Source: Aquimarina sp. Aq78 (GTDB lineage: Bacteria; Bacteroidota; Bacteroidia; Flavobacteriales; Flavobacteriaceae). From it: a stretch of 64,000 nucleotides of DNA. How positions within the stretch are numbered: position 1 is the first letter of the stretch; each line of letters starts with the position of its first letter. Both the position numbers and the translations under genes were made by a program. Shown piece after piece: positions 19,170 to 28,217 of this stretch. The stretch is taken from contig NZ_OMKA01000029.1 of assembly GCF_900299525.1 (NCBI RefSeq), positions 732,986 through 796,985 on the forward strand, in the 5' to 3' direction. The notes beneath the pieces are model-generated. The model did no database searches. It saw only the letters and a program-made list of their open reading frames with translations, and was not told the DNA's origin.

Positions 19170-21037
19170 GAAAGTTACTACTCTACCTAATAATTATTAC
19201 TACCGGTATTGTCTTTGTTGCAAGGCTATTTTATTTGCAGATATACAATACTTCTTTTGCTTCGTTATCAGAAGATAATGCGATTAAAGTAATTTACGAC
19301 TACCCCCAAAGAGGTGCTATTTATGATCGAAATGGAAGGTTATTGGTCACCAATCAACCTTCATATGATGTTATGGTTATCCCTAGGGAATTAAAACCTT
19401 TTGATACTTTAGAATTTTGTTCTATTCTTAATATCAGTAAAGATAAACTTATAAAAAGACTTAAAAAAGCTAGAGTCTATTCTCCAAGGGTGCCCTCTAT
19501 TGTTATACCACAATTGACTAAAGATGAGTATGCATATCTTCAGGAGAAAATGAGGAAATTTGAAGGTTTTTATATCCAAAAGCGTTCATTAAGAGATTAT
19601 CAAACTGTTAATGCTGCAAACGTATTAGGATATATTGGTGAGGTCAACGAAAGGTTAATTAAAGAAGATACTTATTACCTCTCTGGAGATCTTATTGGTA
19701 TTGATGGTGTAGAAAAACAATATGAAAATGAACTTAGAGGTATCAAAGGAGTAAAACGAATTCAAAAAGATCGATTTAATAGAGATATAGGTCCATATAA
19801 AAGTGGAAAATTTGACACCCTTCCTGTAAATGGAAAAGACCTTACCCTAACCCTAGACTCAAAACTACAGGCATATGGGCAAAAGCTAATGGAAAATAAA
19901 CGAGGAGGCATTGTAGCGCTAGAACCCTCGACAGGAGAAATTTTAGCACTAATAACCGCACCTACGTACAAACCAGAATTATTAGTAGGACGAAAAAGAT
20001 CTCCGAACTTCACCAGATTAGTTTATGACACTATAGCAATACCACTTTTTGACAGAGGTTTAAAAGCAGAATACCCTCCGGGATCACCCTTTAAAACCGT
20101 TAATGCATTAATAGCATTACAGGAAGGGGTAATCGATACTCAGGAAAGTATTTCTTGTAGAATGGGGTATTATTACGGGAAAAATGGAAGGAAACTTGGT
20201 TGTCATTCTCATAGAAGTCCGTTAAATATGATTCCAGGTATAGCGAACTCTTGTAACGCATATTTCGCAACAGTATATCGAAGAATTATTGAGAAATATG
20301 ATACTCCGCAAGAAGGAATGGATACCTGGAGGAAACATGTTGAAAGTTTTGGTTTAGGAAATTATTTGGGTTATGATTTACCAACTGGAAAAAGAGGAAA
20401 AGTGCCAACCGCAAAATATTACAATAAAATTTATCAATACCCAACTTATAAATGGTATGCATCAGCGACATTATCTAATGCTATCGGACAAGGAGAAGTA
20501 CTTTCTACTCCTATACAATTAGCAAATATGACCGCAGCAATTGCAAATAGAGGGCATTATTTTACTCCTCATATTATAAAAGCAATAGACACCAAGCCTA
20601 TAGAAAATGAAAACTATACTATTCCTAAGATCACAACTATTAACAAAGAACATTTTGAGCCTGTAATAGAAGGAATGTATCAGGTATACACTCAAGGTAC
20701 TGCAAGATCCTTGCAAGTTAATGGTATTGAGATTTGTGGAAAAACCGGAACAGCAGAAAACTTCACCAAAATTGACGGAAAAAAGACCCAACTTACCGAT
20801 CACTCTGTTTTTGTTGCATTTGCGCCAAAAGATAATCCTAAAATAGCAATAGCTGTATTTGTTGAAAACGGATATTGGGGTGCTCGTTATGCCGGAAAAA
20901 TCGCTTCGCTAATGATAGAACAACATATAAACGGGGTCATCTCTAGAACAGATTTAGAAGATTGGATTCTTACACATAGCCTCGAAGAAGAATATGCCAA
21001 ACCCCATAGTGGCGAACCTTTTAAAATTAATCAATAA
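19166..21037 (+). CDS. mrdA: Penicillin-binding protein 2, peptidoglycan transpeptidase
   Basis: A 623-residue class B PBP that cross-links peptidoglycan during elongation. It has an N-terminal membrane anchor (LLLYLIIITTGIVFVARLF), a pedestal domain with YDYPQRGAIYDRNGRLL, and a transpeptidase domain. Active-site motifs are SPFK in YPPGSPFKTVN, SCN in ANSCNAYF and KTG in CGKTGTAEN. The residue after the catalytic Ser is Pro, where Thr or Val is more usual. The gene overlaps mreD by 4 bp and rodA by 1 bp, so it is firmly in the mre operon. Confidence 0.96.
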   Translation: MRKLLLYLIIITTGIVFVARLFYLQIYNTSFASLSEDNAIKVIYDYPQRGAIYDRNGRLLVTNQPSYDVMVIPRELKPFDTLEFCSILNISKDKLIKRLKKARVYSPRVPSIVIPQLTKDEYAYLQEKMRKFEGFYIQKRSLRDYQTVNAANVLGYIGEVNERLIKEDTYYLSGDLIGIDGVEKQYENELRGIKGVKRIQKDRFNRDIGPYKSGKFDTLPVNGKDLTLTLDSKLQAYGQKLMENKRGGIVALEPSTGEILALITAPTYKPELLVGRKRSPNFTRLVYDTIAIPLFDRGLKAEYPPGSPFKTVNALIALQEGVIDTQESISCRMGYYYGKNGRKLGCHSHRSPLNMIPGIANSCNAYFATVYRRIIEKYDTPQEGMDTWRKHVESFGLGNYLGYDLPTGKRGKVPTAKYYNKIYQYPTYKWYASATLSNAIGQGEVLSTPIQLANMTAAIANRGHYFTPHIIKAIDTKPIENENYTIPKITTINKEHFEPVIEGMYQVYTQGTARSLQVNGIEICGKTGTAENFTKIDGKKTQLTDHSVFVAFAPKDNPKIAIAVFVENGYWGARYAGKIASLMIEQHINGVISRTDLEDWILTHSLEEEYAKPHSGEPFKINQ

Positions 21038-22290
21038 TGGCAAGATCCAGTGTAGCAGCAATAGATTGGATAACGGTCTTATTATTTTTATTACTTGTTG
21101 GTTTTGGGTGGGTAAACATATACTCTGCTTCTTCTGAGAATGAAGCTTTCTCATTGGCAGATTTCTCACAGGCATATGTTAGACAGGCCTATTGGATTCT
21201 TTTCAGTATAGTATTGATTATTATTACTCAGGCTATAGAAGCAAAATTTTATGAACGTTTTGCAGGGTTGATTTATGTAATATCATTACTATCATTATTA
21301 GGTCTTTTTGTATTTGGAAAAAATATAAACGGTGCAACATCTTGGTATCAGATTGGACCTGCCGGACTACAACCTTCAGAGTTTGCCAAAGCATGTACTG
21401 CATTAGCCCTGGCTAAATTTTTAAGTGATATGCAAACCAATATAAAAATTCTTGGCTATCAGGTTAGAGCTTTTTTAATTATTGCAATACCAGCCATATT
21501 TATTATACCCCAACCCGACCCGGGGAGTGCATTGGTTTATGCTGCTTTTTTCTTTCCATTATATAGAGAAGGCCTGGCCACTATATATCTAATTGTTGGA
21601 GCTTCTGCCGCAGGATTATTTATCCTCACATTACTTTTTAATCCAATATGGGTAGTTCTGGCGGTTGCAGCTATTATGTTTTTTATACTCATTAGAAATA
21701 GAAAACGAAAACCGAAATACTCAAGATATCTTCTTACTATTATTGTCGTAGCTGGCTTCTGTTTTTCGGTTAATTATATCTTTAACCATGTGTTCGAACA
21801 AAGACACAGAGATAGGTTTAATATTGTTTTAGGTAAAGAAGTAGATTCTAAAGGTATAGGCTATAATACCAATCAAAGTCAGATTGCTATTGGTAGTGGT
21901 GGTTGGATTGGTAAAGGATTTAAAGAAGGAACACAAACCAAAGGAGGTTTTGTTCCAGAACAACGTACTGATTACATATTTAGTACCGTTGGTGAAGAAT
22001 GGGGCTTTCTGGGTGCAACTATGATTATAGCTCTATTTGTTTTATTATTAATTCGGCTTATTCATCTGGCCGAAAGGCAAAAATCTCAATTTAGTCGTGT
22101 ATATGGCTACAGTGTGGTCGGCATCTTATTTATTCATTTTACAATAAATATAGGTATGGTAACAGGGTTAATGCCAACTATTGGGATTCCTCTGCCTTTT
22201 TTTAGCTACGGGGGCTCAAGTTTATGGGGGTTTACAATTTTACTCTTTATTTTTATTAAGCTAGATTCGAATCGGGTAAATGAGTGGTAA
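21037..22290 (+). CDS. rodA: Rod shape-determining SEDS glycosyltransferase RodA
   Basis: A 417-residue SEDS-family membrane protein with about ten helices; it polymerises lipid II into glycan strands together with PBP2. Family motifs include GLQPSEFAK, PQPDPGSALVY (the catalytic-Asp loop), EEWGFLGA and the C-terminal PLPFFSYGGSS. Its ATG overlaps the mrdA stop codon by one base. Last gene of the operon; the following gene is on the opposite strand. Confidence 0.97.
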   Translation: MARSSVAAIDWITVLLFLLLVGFGWVNIYSASSENEAFSLADFSQAYVRQAYWILFSIVLIIITQAIEAKFYERFAGLIYVISLLSLLGLFVFGKNINGATSWYQIGPAGLQPSEFAKACTALALAKFLSDMQTNIKILGYQVRAFLIIAIPAIFIIPQPDPGSALVYAAFFFPLYREGLATIYLIVGASAAGLFILTLLFNPIWVVLAVAAIMFFILIRNRKRKPKYSRYLLTIIVVAGFCFSVNYIFNHVFEQRHRDRFNIVLGKEVDSKGIGYNTNQSQIAIGSGGWIGKGFKEGTQTKGGFVPEQRTDYIFSTVGEEWGFLGATMIIALFVLLLIRLIHLAERQKSQFSRVYGYSVVGILFIHFTINIGMVTGLMPTIGIPLPFFSYGGSSLWGFTILLFIFIKLDSNRVNEW

Positions 22291-22408
22291 AAAATTCTAA
22301 TATCAAGTTGTTATTTATTCAAATAACATTTTAGAATTTCTATTAAGTCTCTGTTTCAAGTTTGTAAAAAATCGCATTAATCATCGCTAAGTGTTATGGG
22401 TTCGGCTT

Positions 22409-22966
22409 TTATTCCTTCCACGTTTTCATCCACTCTAAATATTCATTTTTATATTCATTATCATTCAGTTCTATTATTATATTTTCAAGTTCTTTACGGT
22501 CATACTCGAAATCAGAAACAGAGAAAGTTAAAAAAATGTCTTGTCCGATATATTTTTTAAAAAAGCCCTCTGTCTTTAATCTTTTAAGAACATTAATACA
22601 AATTTCAAAAAGACGATTTCTAAAAATCACAAAAGTTTCTTCATTTTCATACTCATTCTCAAAATCATTTTTATGAAGTTCAGTTCTTAAATCTTTGCAT
22701 ATTTCATCAAATTCCTCATCCCCACCAATCATCTCATATTTCCATTCAACAGGATCAAATTTGTAATATGTCAGCTCTTCTTTTTCTTCCTCATTCAAGT
22801 TTTTCAAAAAATCAATTGTGTTTGTAGAAGGGCAAACAGTCATTGCTCCTTCGTCACTATAAAGTGAAAAGCAATATATTCCTTCATCTTTATACTTATT
22901 AGAAATTTCTATAAAGGCCTTTTTAGTTGCTTTTTCAATTTTTTGTTCTAATTTTATAAAGTTCAT
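22409..22966 (-). CDS. DUF4303-like protein
   Basis: A 185-residue acidic cytoplasmic protein without signal peptide or membrane segment. The opening (KKAFIEISNKYKDEGIYCFSLYSDEGAMTVCPSTNT) and overall length resemble the DUF4303 family, whose function is unknown and whose members often sit in accessory regions, sometimes as candidate toxin-immunity proteins. No toxin partner is visible next to it. Family call is from memory of the motif, so moderate confidence. Confidence 0.6.
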   Translation of the reverse strand: MNFIKLEQKIEKATKKAFIEISNKYKDEGIYCFSLYSDEGAMTVCPSTNTIDFLKNLNEEEKEELTYYKFDPVEWKYEMIGGDEEFDEICKDLRTELHKNDFENEYENEETFVIFRNRLFEICINVLKRLKTEGFFKKYIGQDIFLTFSVSDFEYDRKELENIIIELNDNEYKNEYLEWMKTWKE

Positions 22967-23282
22967 TTCTGTTTTATTTTAATTATGCCTACTCCAACTT
23001 TTAGTGTCTATTCAGCTTATTCTGAAATATTTATTCAATCTTGACTAACTTCATTATATCTATTTGATATTCTGTTATTTAAAACTCATTCAACTTCTTC
23101 AGAAATCTACTTATTTTTTTACTTTTTTAGTGACGTTAGCTAAAGAAATTAATAGGGTTTCTTTATGTAGAGAGTTACACACGACTTAATAATATCAGTA
23201 TAAAAAAATATAGTAATTGATATGACATATATAGAGCTCATCTTGTGATTTTCATGTGTATTCTTAACTTATAATAAAATTT
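22967..23282. other. Intergenic region without a recognisable gene
   Basis: About 316 very AT-rich bases between two minus-strand genes. I see no convincing ORF, hairpin or promoter in it. Confidence 0.45.
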
Positions 23283-23648
23283 CTATTTCAAAATCAAATA
23301 ATATTTTATTTTTTTTCCTGTTTCCTTTTCGAAATTCTCTCTCCAATTTTCTCCATATCTTTTATTAAGCAATAAAAGTGTTTTGTTGTTGTTATTCTTT
23401 GCGTTTATAATCATTTCTTGGTTTATAACATCTCCTCCAACTCGTTTTAGTTTAAAGCCAATTTTTTTTGCTAATGAATCTGAGATAACTAAATGCATAG
23501 GAAGTGTTTCTCCATAAAAATGTATCTCTGGTAACTCTACTTCTACATCGATCTTTTGTTCTTCATTTGTATCCACTAATGGATGGATACTCTTTGGGTT
23601 TTGTTTACAGGATGCTAAAACCAATACTAGTAACAGTATTTTTTCCAT
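23283..23648 (-). CDS. Small predicted lipoprotein
   Basis: A 121-residue protein with a short signal peptide and lipobox (LLVLVLASCKQ), so it is probably lipidated on Cys 14. The mature part is charged with no motif I recognise. The C-terminal GENWRENFEKETGKKIKYY suggests a small alpha/beta fold. It is the first of two lipoprotein genes in a minus-strand accessory run. Function unknown. Confidence 0.6.
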   Translation of the reverse strand: MEKILLLVLVLASCKQNPKSIHPLVDTNEEQKIDVEVELPEIHFYGETLPMHLVISDSLAKKIGFKLKRVGGDVINQEMIINAKNNNNKTLLLLNKRYGENWRENFEKETGKKIKYYLILK

Positions 23649-23764
23649 TTGCTATATATTAAGAAATCAAACTCTAAAGTTTCTGAAATTCTTTCAAAAT
23701 TTTAAGATTAATAAAGGTTACCATCATATTTCTATGTTTACAATTTAAAGTAAGCTAAGTTCAA

Positions 23765-24337
23765 CTAATAGCTAAAATCCAGAAGTTCTCCTTTTTGGTT
23801 GTATTCAGAACTAAAAACATTACTAATTCCGGCTGCATTAACAAGAATACGTAGTTTCAATTCTCTTTTTTCTCGATCTACCCCACTGCTATATGGTTTT
23901 TCAAATTGTATCCCAGACACCCACATATCACCTACTTTCCAATCTTTTTTACTGATTTCTTCACCAGTTCTAATTATACTCTCTTCTGCCAAGTTAGTAA
24001 TCATAGAAAAGTCAATATCGTTCCAATCAAAAGCAAAATCTTTAAGATCAATATCAACCCGATTCTCCTGGCCTGAAGTCCATTCTCCCCTAGTCATATT
24101 TTTATGAAGAAGAATATTACTTTCCTGATCTTTAATCATATCAATTTCTATAATCATACCTGTTTGCGGATTATACATGATATCTATTTCCTGAAAAGCG
24201 CTTCCTTCTCCACATTCATCATTGATTATTAATTTTGCTTTTTCTAATCCTTCGGGAGATTCTATTAAAGGTTCTTTTTGACAAGAGATTAACATTATTG
24301 ATATAAAAAAGGTAATTAGTTTTATACTAGTATTCAT
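23765..24337 (-). CDS. Predicted lipoprotein
   Basis: A 190-residue protein with signal peptide and lipobox (FISIMLISCQKE). The mature region is acidic and beta-rich with no family motif I can name. It lies 32 bp downstream of the T9SS cargo gene on the same strand and may be co-transcribed with it. Function unknown. Confidence 0.65.
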   Translation of the reverse strand: MNTSIKLITFFISIMLISCQKEPLIESPEGLEKAKLIINDECGEGSAFQEIDIMYNPQTGMIIEIDMIKDQESNILLHKNMTRGEWTSGQENRVDIDLKDFAFDWNDIDFSMITNLAEESIIRTGEEISKKDWKVGDMWVSGIQFEKPYSSGVDREKRELKLRILVNAAGISNVFSSEYNQKGELLDFSY

Positions 24338-24369
24338 TAGTTCTATTTCTGATTAGGTTTGTTTTTTCA

Positions 24370-26160
24370 CTACTCCACAATTAAGCTTTGCGTCATTGTT
24401 TCTCCATTTTTAGCTATCATTCTTATAAAATATAAACCACTGGTAAGATGATCTGGTATTTTAAATGTCATTTGATTCTTATTTGTTTCGCTAATATTCA
24501 ACACATTAAGCACTCCAATAGAATTAAATAGTTCAATTTTTCCAATTGCAAGATCCTTTTTTTCGATTGTCATAATTATGTATTCTCCAGCTCTTACAGG
24601 ATTTGGTGACATATTTATATTCTCACTTACATCAGTTCTATTTCCTACCTGGCAAGGGCTCCAGCTTTTAGATAAGTTAATAACTTCTCCATTATTAAGA
24701 TAAATATCTGCTTCGACAATATAACTACCTCCTCCATTTATTGGCGACACTGCAACAAAGAATCCGTTTGGAGGGTGTAGTGTATAATTTGTTCCTAAAC
24801 AATTCCCAGGAGTATAGAACTCTACATGATTTATTGTTTCTAAGCAAGGGTGATCTGATGCGATCCCATATTCTCCTACCCAATTATCACAAGCCCGATC
24901 CCAACACCTAGGAATAATTTCCTCTAATTCGAAATTGCAATCTGCACTAAGGGAACAATTTGCAGTAAAACTTTGTATTTGATGTGTCCATTCTATACAA
25001 TCTTCTGACCAAACCCCATGTTCTATTTTATATTGTTTTCCATTTTCTAATGGTGTTTGAAACACAAAAGAACCTTCTAAATAGCTATTAGGACTAATAT
25101 CGGCCCAATCGAGTGTTTCGATAACCTGATTGGTAATAGCATCCCGTAGGATATATTGCTGGTATGTATCACATGGGTTTTTGCTTCCATAAACCGATAA
25201 CCTATTGGTTAGATTACTACTACATATTTCCTTAAAAGTAAAAGAAGAATCTATCGCTGTAGGGCAAGGAACATGGACTACCTGTCTGAATTCTACCCAA
25301 GTTTCGCAGTTATTCCACATACCGTGTTTAATAATAAATGAGTCCCCAGAATCAAAAGGAACGGTAAGTGTTACATTATTATCGAGTGTTCCAAAAACTC
25401 CTGCATTACTAATTTCTGGCCCCGGGTTATTAATGTCATCCCCTTTATATACATGCCAACTATGTAGCCCTGCATTTGATTGCCCCGATAAGGGTACACT
25501 ATAAGAATTATATTCTAGACAACTTAATTCACCTACCTCAAAAACAGGATCTATCTTTTTTGGTGTTATGGTAATATCATCAATGGATACCCCTACTTTC
25601 GGATCACCAATTTGCCATTCGGCAACGTTAAGAGGATATACCCATAATTCTGCAAAATCCTGTTGTGGAATAAATGTTTGGGTAACAGTTTGCCACCCAT
25701 TAAGATAGGGTATTATAGAACCATTGAATATTTCCTCTCGAGACCCAACGGAAGGGAAAAGTATATTAAAACTAGTCCCAATATCATTTGCTGCTTCAAG
25801 TACTATAGATGAATTATTTCTTACCTCTAAGTCATTATAATCGTTTGCTACAATCCTAAATGATATGGTGTACTCTATACCTACCTCAAAATGATACTGA
25901 GTTGCAATTCCTTCTCCAACAGAGTTTCTACTCCACATCCAAGCACATGTATTGTAGTTGTTCGTACCTAACAAATCCGGAGTACCATGCGTGGCCCTCC
26001 ATTTGGGGATACAACCGGTAAGATCATATACATAAGGAAATGCATAACGTATACAATCATTAACATTAAAACCGCCATTGATATTACAATGCTGAGAATT
26101 TACAATGGTATTAGTAAAGCACGTAAATAGTGTTAATAATAAATAAATATATTTTTTCAT
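24370..26160 (-). CDS. Secreted protein with T9SS type A sorting domain
   Basis: A 596-residue secreted protein. It has an N-terminal signal peptide (YIYLLLTLFTCFTNTIVNS), a carbohydrate-binding-like beta-sandwich region (residues about 60-200, including WQTVTQTFIPQQDFAELWVY), three related Cys-containing segments with HGMWNNC, HGVWSEDC-type motifs, and a C-terminal type A sorting domain (NMSPNPVRAGEYIIM to the end). That domain targets T9SS export and cell-surface attachment. No catalytic motif is evident; a binding or matrix role is likely. Confidence 0.8.
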   Translation of the reverse strand: MKKYIYLLLTLFTCFTNTIVNSQHCNINGGFNVNDCIRYAFPYVYDLTGCIPKWRATHGTPDLLGTNNYNTCAWMWSRNSVGEGIATQYHFEVGIEYTISFRIVANDYNDLEVRNNSSIVLEAANDIGTSFNILFPSVGSREEIFNGSIIPYLNGWQTVTQTFIPQQDFAELWVYPLNVAEWQIGDPKVGVSIDDITITPKKIDPVFEVGELSCLEYNSYSVPLSGQSNAGLHSWHVYKGDDINNPGPEISNAGVFGTLDNNVTLTVPFDSGDSFIIKHGMWNNCETWVEFRQVVHVPCPTAIDSSFTFKEICSSNLTNRLSVYGSKNPCDTYQQYILRDAITNQVIETLDWADISPNSYLEGSFVFQTPLENGKQYKIEHGVWSEDCIEWTHQIQSFTANCSLSADCNFELEEIIPRCWDRACDNWVGEYGIASDHPCLETINHVEFYTPGNCLGTNYTLHPPNGFFVAVSPINGGGSYIVEADIYLNNGEVINLSKSWSPCQVGNRTDVSENINMSPNPVRAGEYIIMTIEKKDLAIGKIELFNSIGVLNVLNISETNKNQMTFKIPDHLTSGLYFIRMIAKNGETMTQSLIVE

Positions 26161-26190
26161 GTTAGAGTTTACTTTATAATTAAGTATGAT

Positions 26191-26889
26191 TCAAATTTGA
26201 TTAATTTCATTTTTAAAAGGAGTTACAAATAAATGATTTACTTCATACATTGCATTTGTCTCTAGAGGTTCTCCGCTAGGGTAGCATTCAATACTCTCTG
26301 TGTAGAAAAATGTAAATTGTTCTTTTGTTGTTTTAAAACTAATTTTTGGATATTTCATCGCTCCTCCTTTCAAAAATTGATCAGCCATATTTGCACTATT
26401 TTGATTAAAATTTTCTATTTCATGAAAGGAAAATCGTTGATGCTCAATTAACTTTCCTTCATCAAAAAACAGATAGTGTAATGCTTTATTAGAGATAACT
26501 AAATAAAATAAGCCTTTATCGCCTCTAGAAAATTGATATCCTCCCATAACACCAAGACCGCGATGCATGAATTTTCTTATCAGACTTTCTGCAAAATCTT
26601 TTAAAAAATTAACAACCATTGTTATTGCTACTTGTTTACCTGATTTACGTTTCATACAATCAGTAATTCCTAAAACCTCTTCGTTTACAATGAGTTCTGA
26701 AATAGGTTGAAAACGATTTTCATCATATAAATACTTAGGCCTAGTTTCTTTTTCTTTCCCTATAAGAGCATTTTTTATTTTTGAATTCTCTACAAAAGCC
26801 TTATTCCTAATTTTGGGTACTATTAAAACATAGTAAATTACCGAAGTAATAATCAAAACTGGCATGATATACATAAAGATCGTTTCCAT
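26191..26889 (-). CDS. Hypothetical membrane-anchored protein
   Basis: A 232-residue protein with one N-terminal hydrophobic helix (IMPVLIITSVIYYVLIVP) and a mostly soluble remainder. The middle (YLVISNKALHYLFFDEGKLI) is reminiscent of a PH-like or GRAM-type beta domain, but this is only a structural impression. The gene lies between the kelch-like lipoprotein and the T9SS cargo gene on the same strand. Not recognised. Confidence 0.55.
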   Translation of the reverse strand: METIFMYIMPVLIITSVIYYVLIVPKIRNKAFVENSKIKNALIGKEKETRPKYLYDENRFQPISELIVNEEVLGITDCMKRKSGKQVAITMVVNFLKDFAESLIRKFMHRGLGVMGGYQFSRGDKGLFYLVISNKALHYLFFDEGKLIEHQRFSFHEIENFNQNSANMADQFLKGGAMKYPKISFKTTKEQFTFFYTESIECYPSGEPLETNAMYEVNHLFVTPFKNEINQI

Positions 26890-26938
26890 AATAATGTCGC
26901 TATTTAATTATATTGAAAATAACTGGTTTATGCGCATA

Positions 26939-27964
26939 CTATTCTAGTACCCATATATCATTATTAGAGCCTCCAGATGCATCAGTTCCTCCAATGATCC
27001 ATAGTTTATCCTGAAAAACAATAGCTTGATGTCCTGATCTAGGAGAAAAAGAACCTTCTTTTTCCTGAACCCAATTTGTACCATCTTTACTAGACCAAAT
27101 ATCATTAAACGGTGTTTTACCTACATCGGATACTCCTCGACCACCTATTAACCATAACGTATCTTCAAAAACAATAACTTGATGTGCCAATCTAGGAGAA
27201 AAACTCGCATTGCTAGTTTCTTCTATCCAGTGTATACCATCTTCACTTGACCAGATATCATTTTTATTATTTGAGGAATCACCGTCTGTTCCCCCTATCA
27301 ACCAAAGTTTATCTCTAAATACAATAACTTGATGTGAGTATCTAGGTGAAAAGCTCGCATTGCTAGTTTCTTCTATCCAGTGTAAACCATTATCACTTGA
27401 CCAGATATCATTTTGAGCACTTCCACTATTAACAGAGCCATCACCATAACCTCCAATTGTCCACAACTTATTCTTGAATAATACGGATTGATGTTTTTCT
27501 CTACAACCAAAGGCATTAAAAACTTCTTCCTTCCATATTTCCCCATCAATACTCGAATAGACATCACTAACGCAAGGGGCTTTGTTAGAATTCAGACTAC
27601 GAAAACTACCTATTACCCATAATCTATTCTCATATATAAAAGATTGATGATATTCTTTTCTTGTAAAGGGATCTTCTGTTGTTTCTTCTATCCAGTTAAT
27701 TCCATCAATACTAGACCAAACCTGATTTCCTAATTGATCATCATCCCCCCCTAACACCCATAACTTATCTTGAAAAACACTTACTTGATGGCCTGTTCTT
27801 GGAGAAAAATGAGTCCCTGACATTATTACTTTTGACCAGGCTTTTTCCACAGGCTCTGAATCAGGTGTTGTAACCGTTTCTGGAACTACAACCATATTAT
27901 CATCATTATTACAAGCATTTAACATTGATACTAATATGATTAATACTGTTATCTTTTTTTTCAT
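26939..27964 (-). CDS. Kelch-like beta-propeller lipoprotein
   Basis: A 341-residue surface or periplasmic lipoprotein: signal peptide with lipobox VSMLNACNN, then six repeats of about 45-55 residues. Each repeat follows the pattern FSPRxxHQxxVFxDKLWxIGG followed by NDIWSSxDGxxWxEE. Six such units make a beta-propeller of the kelch/galactose-oxidase type. No enzyme residues are evident, so a binding role is more likely. It is transcribed divergently from the hybrid regulator gene, and the shared intergenic region carries periodic repeats that may be its operator. Confidence 0.8.
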   Translation of the reverse strand: MKKKITVLIILVSMLNACNNDDNMVVVPETVTTPDSEPVEKAWSKVIMSGTHFSPRTGHQVSVFQDKLWVLGGDDDQLGNQVWSSIDGINWIEETTEDPFTRKEYHQSFIYENRLWVIGSFRSLNSNKAPCVSDVYSSIDGEIWKEEVFNAFGCREKHQSVLFKNKLWTIGGYGDGSVNSGSAQNDIWSSDNGLHWIEETSNASFSPRYSHQVIVFRDKLWLIGGTDGDSSNNKNDIWSSEDGIHWIEETSNASFSPRLAHQVIVFEDTLWLIGGRGVSDVGKTPFNDIWSSKDGTNWVQEKEGSFSPRSGHQAIVFQDKLWIIGGTDASGGSNNDIWVLE

Positions 27965-28039
27965 GTGTCTAATTGATTTGTACGTTTATCTTTAAAAGAT
28001 TTGAATACAAAACTCTAATTATCCACCCATATAAACATC

Positions 28040-28110
28040 TCAAAGAAATCCACAAATCATTCAACAACTACACAGATCGTTCAAAAAACTCCACTAATGA
28101 TTCAAACATG
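28040..28110. promoter_or_regulatory. Tandem ~21-bp direct repeats, candidate regulator binding array
   Basis: Three consecutive units of 21, 20 and 21 bp start at 28040, 28061 and 28081, each beginning TCAA followed by (A/T)(C/A)(C/T)(A/C)CAC-like and AT(C/G)(A/G)T segments; a partial fourth begins at 28102. Two-helical-turn spacing is typical of AraC-family sites. The array lies between the kelch lipoprotein gene and the AraC-domain hybrid regulator. Confidence 0.5.
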
Positions 28111-28217
28111 GATATAAAGTTCTTTTTAGCGTTTTATAGTAAGATATAATCCTTGATTTATATAGAAAGAGTGATGGATTTTATACTTTTAGTAGCCAGA
28201 CAAACATTGACACGTAT

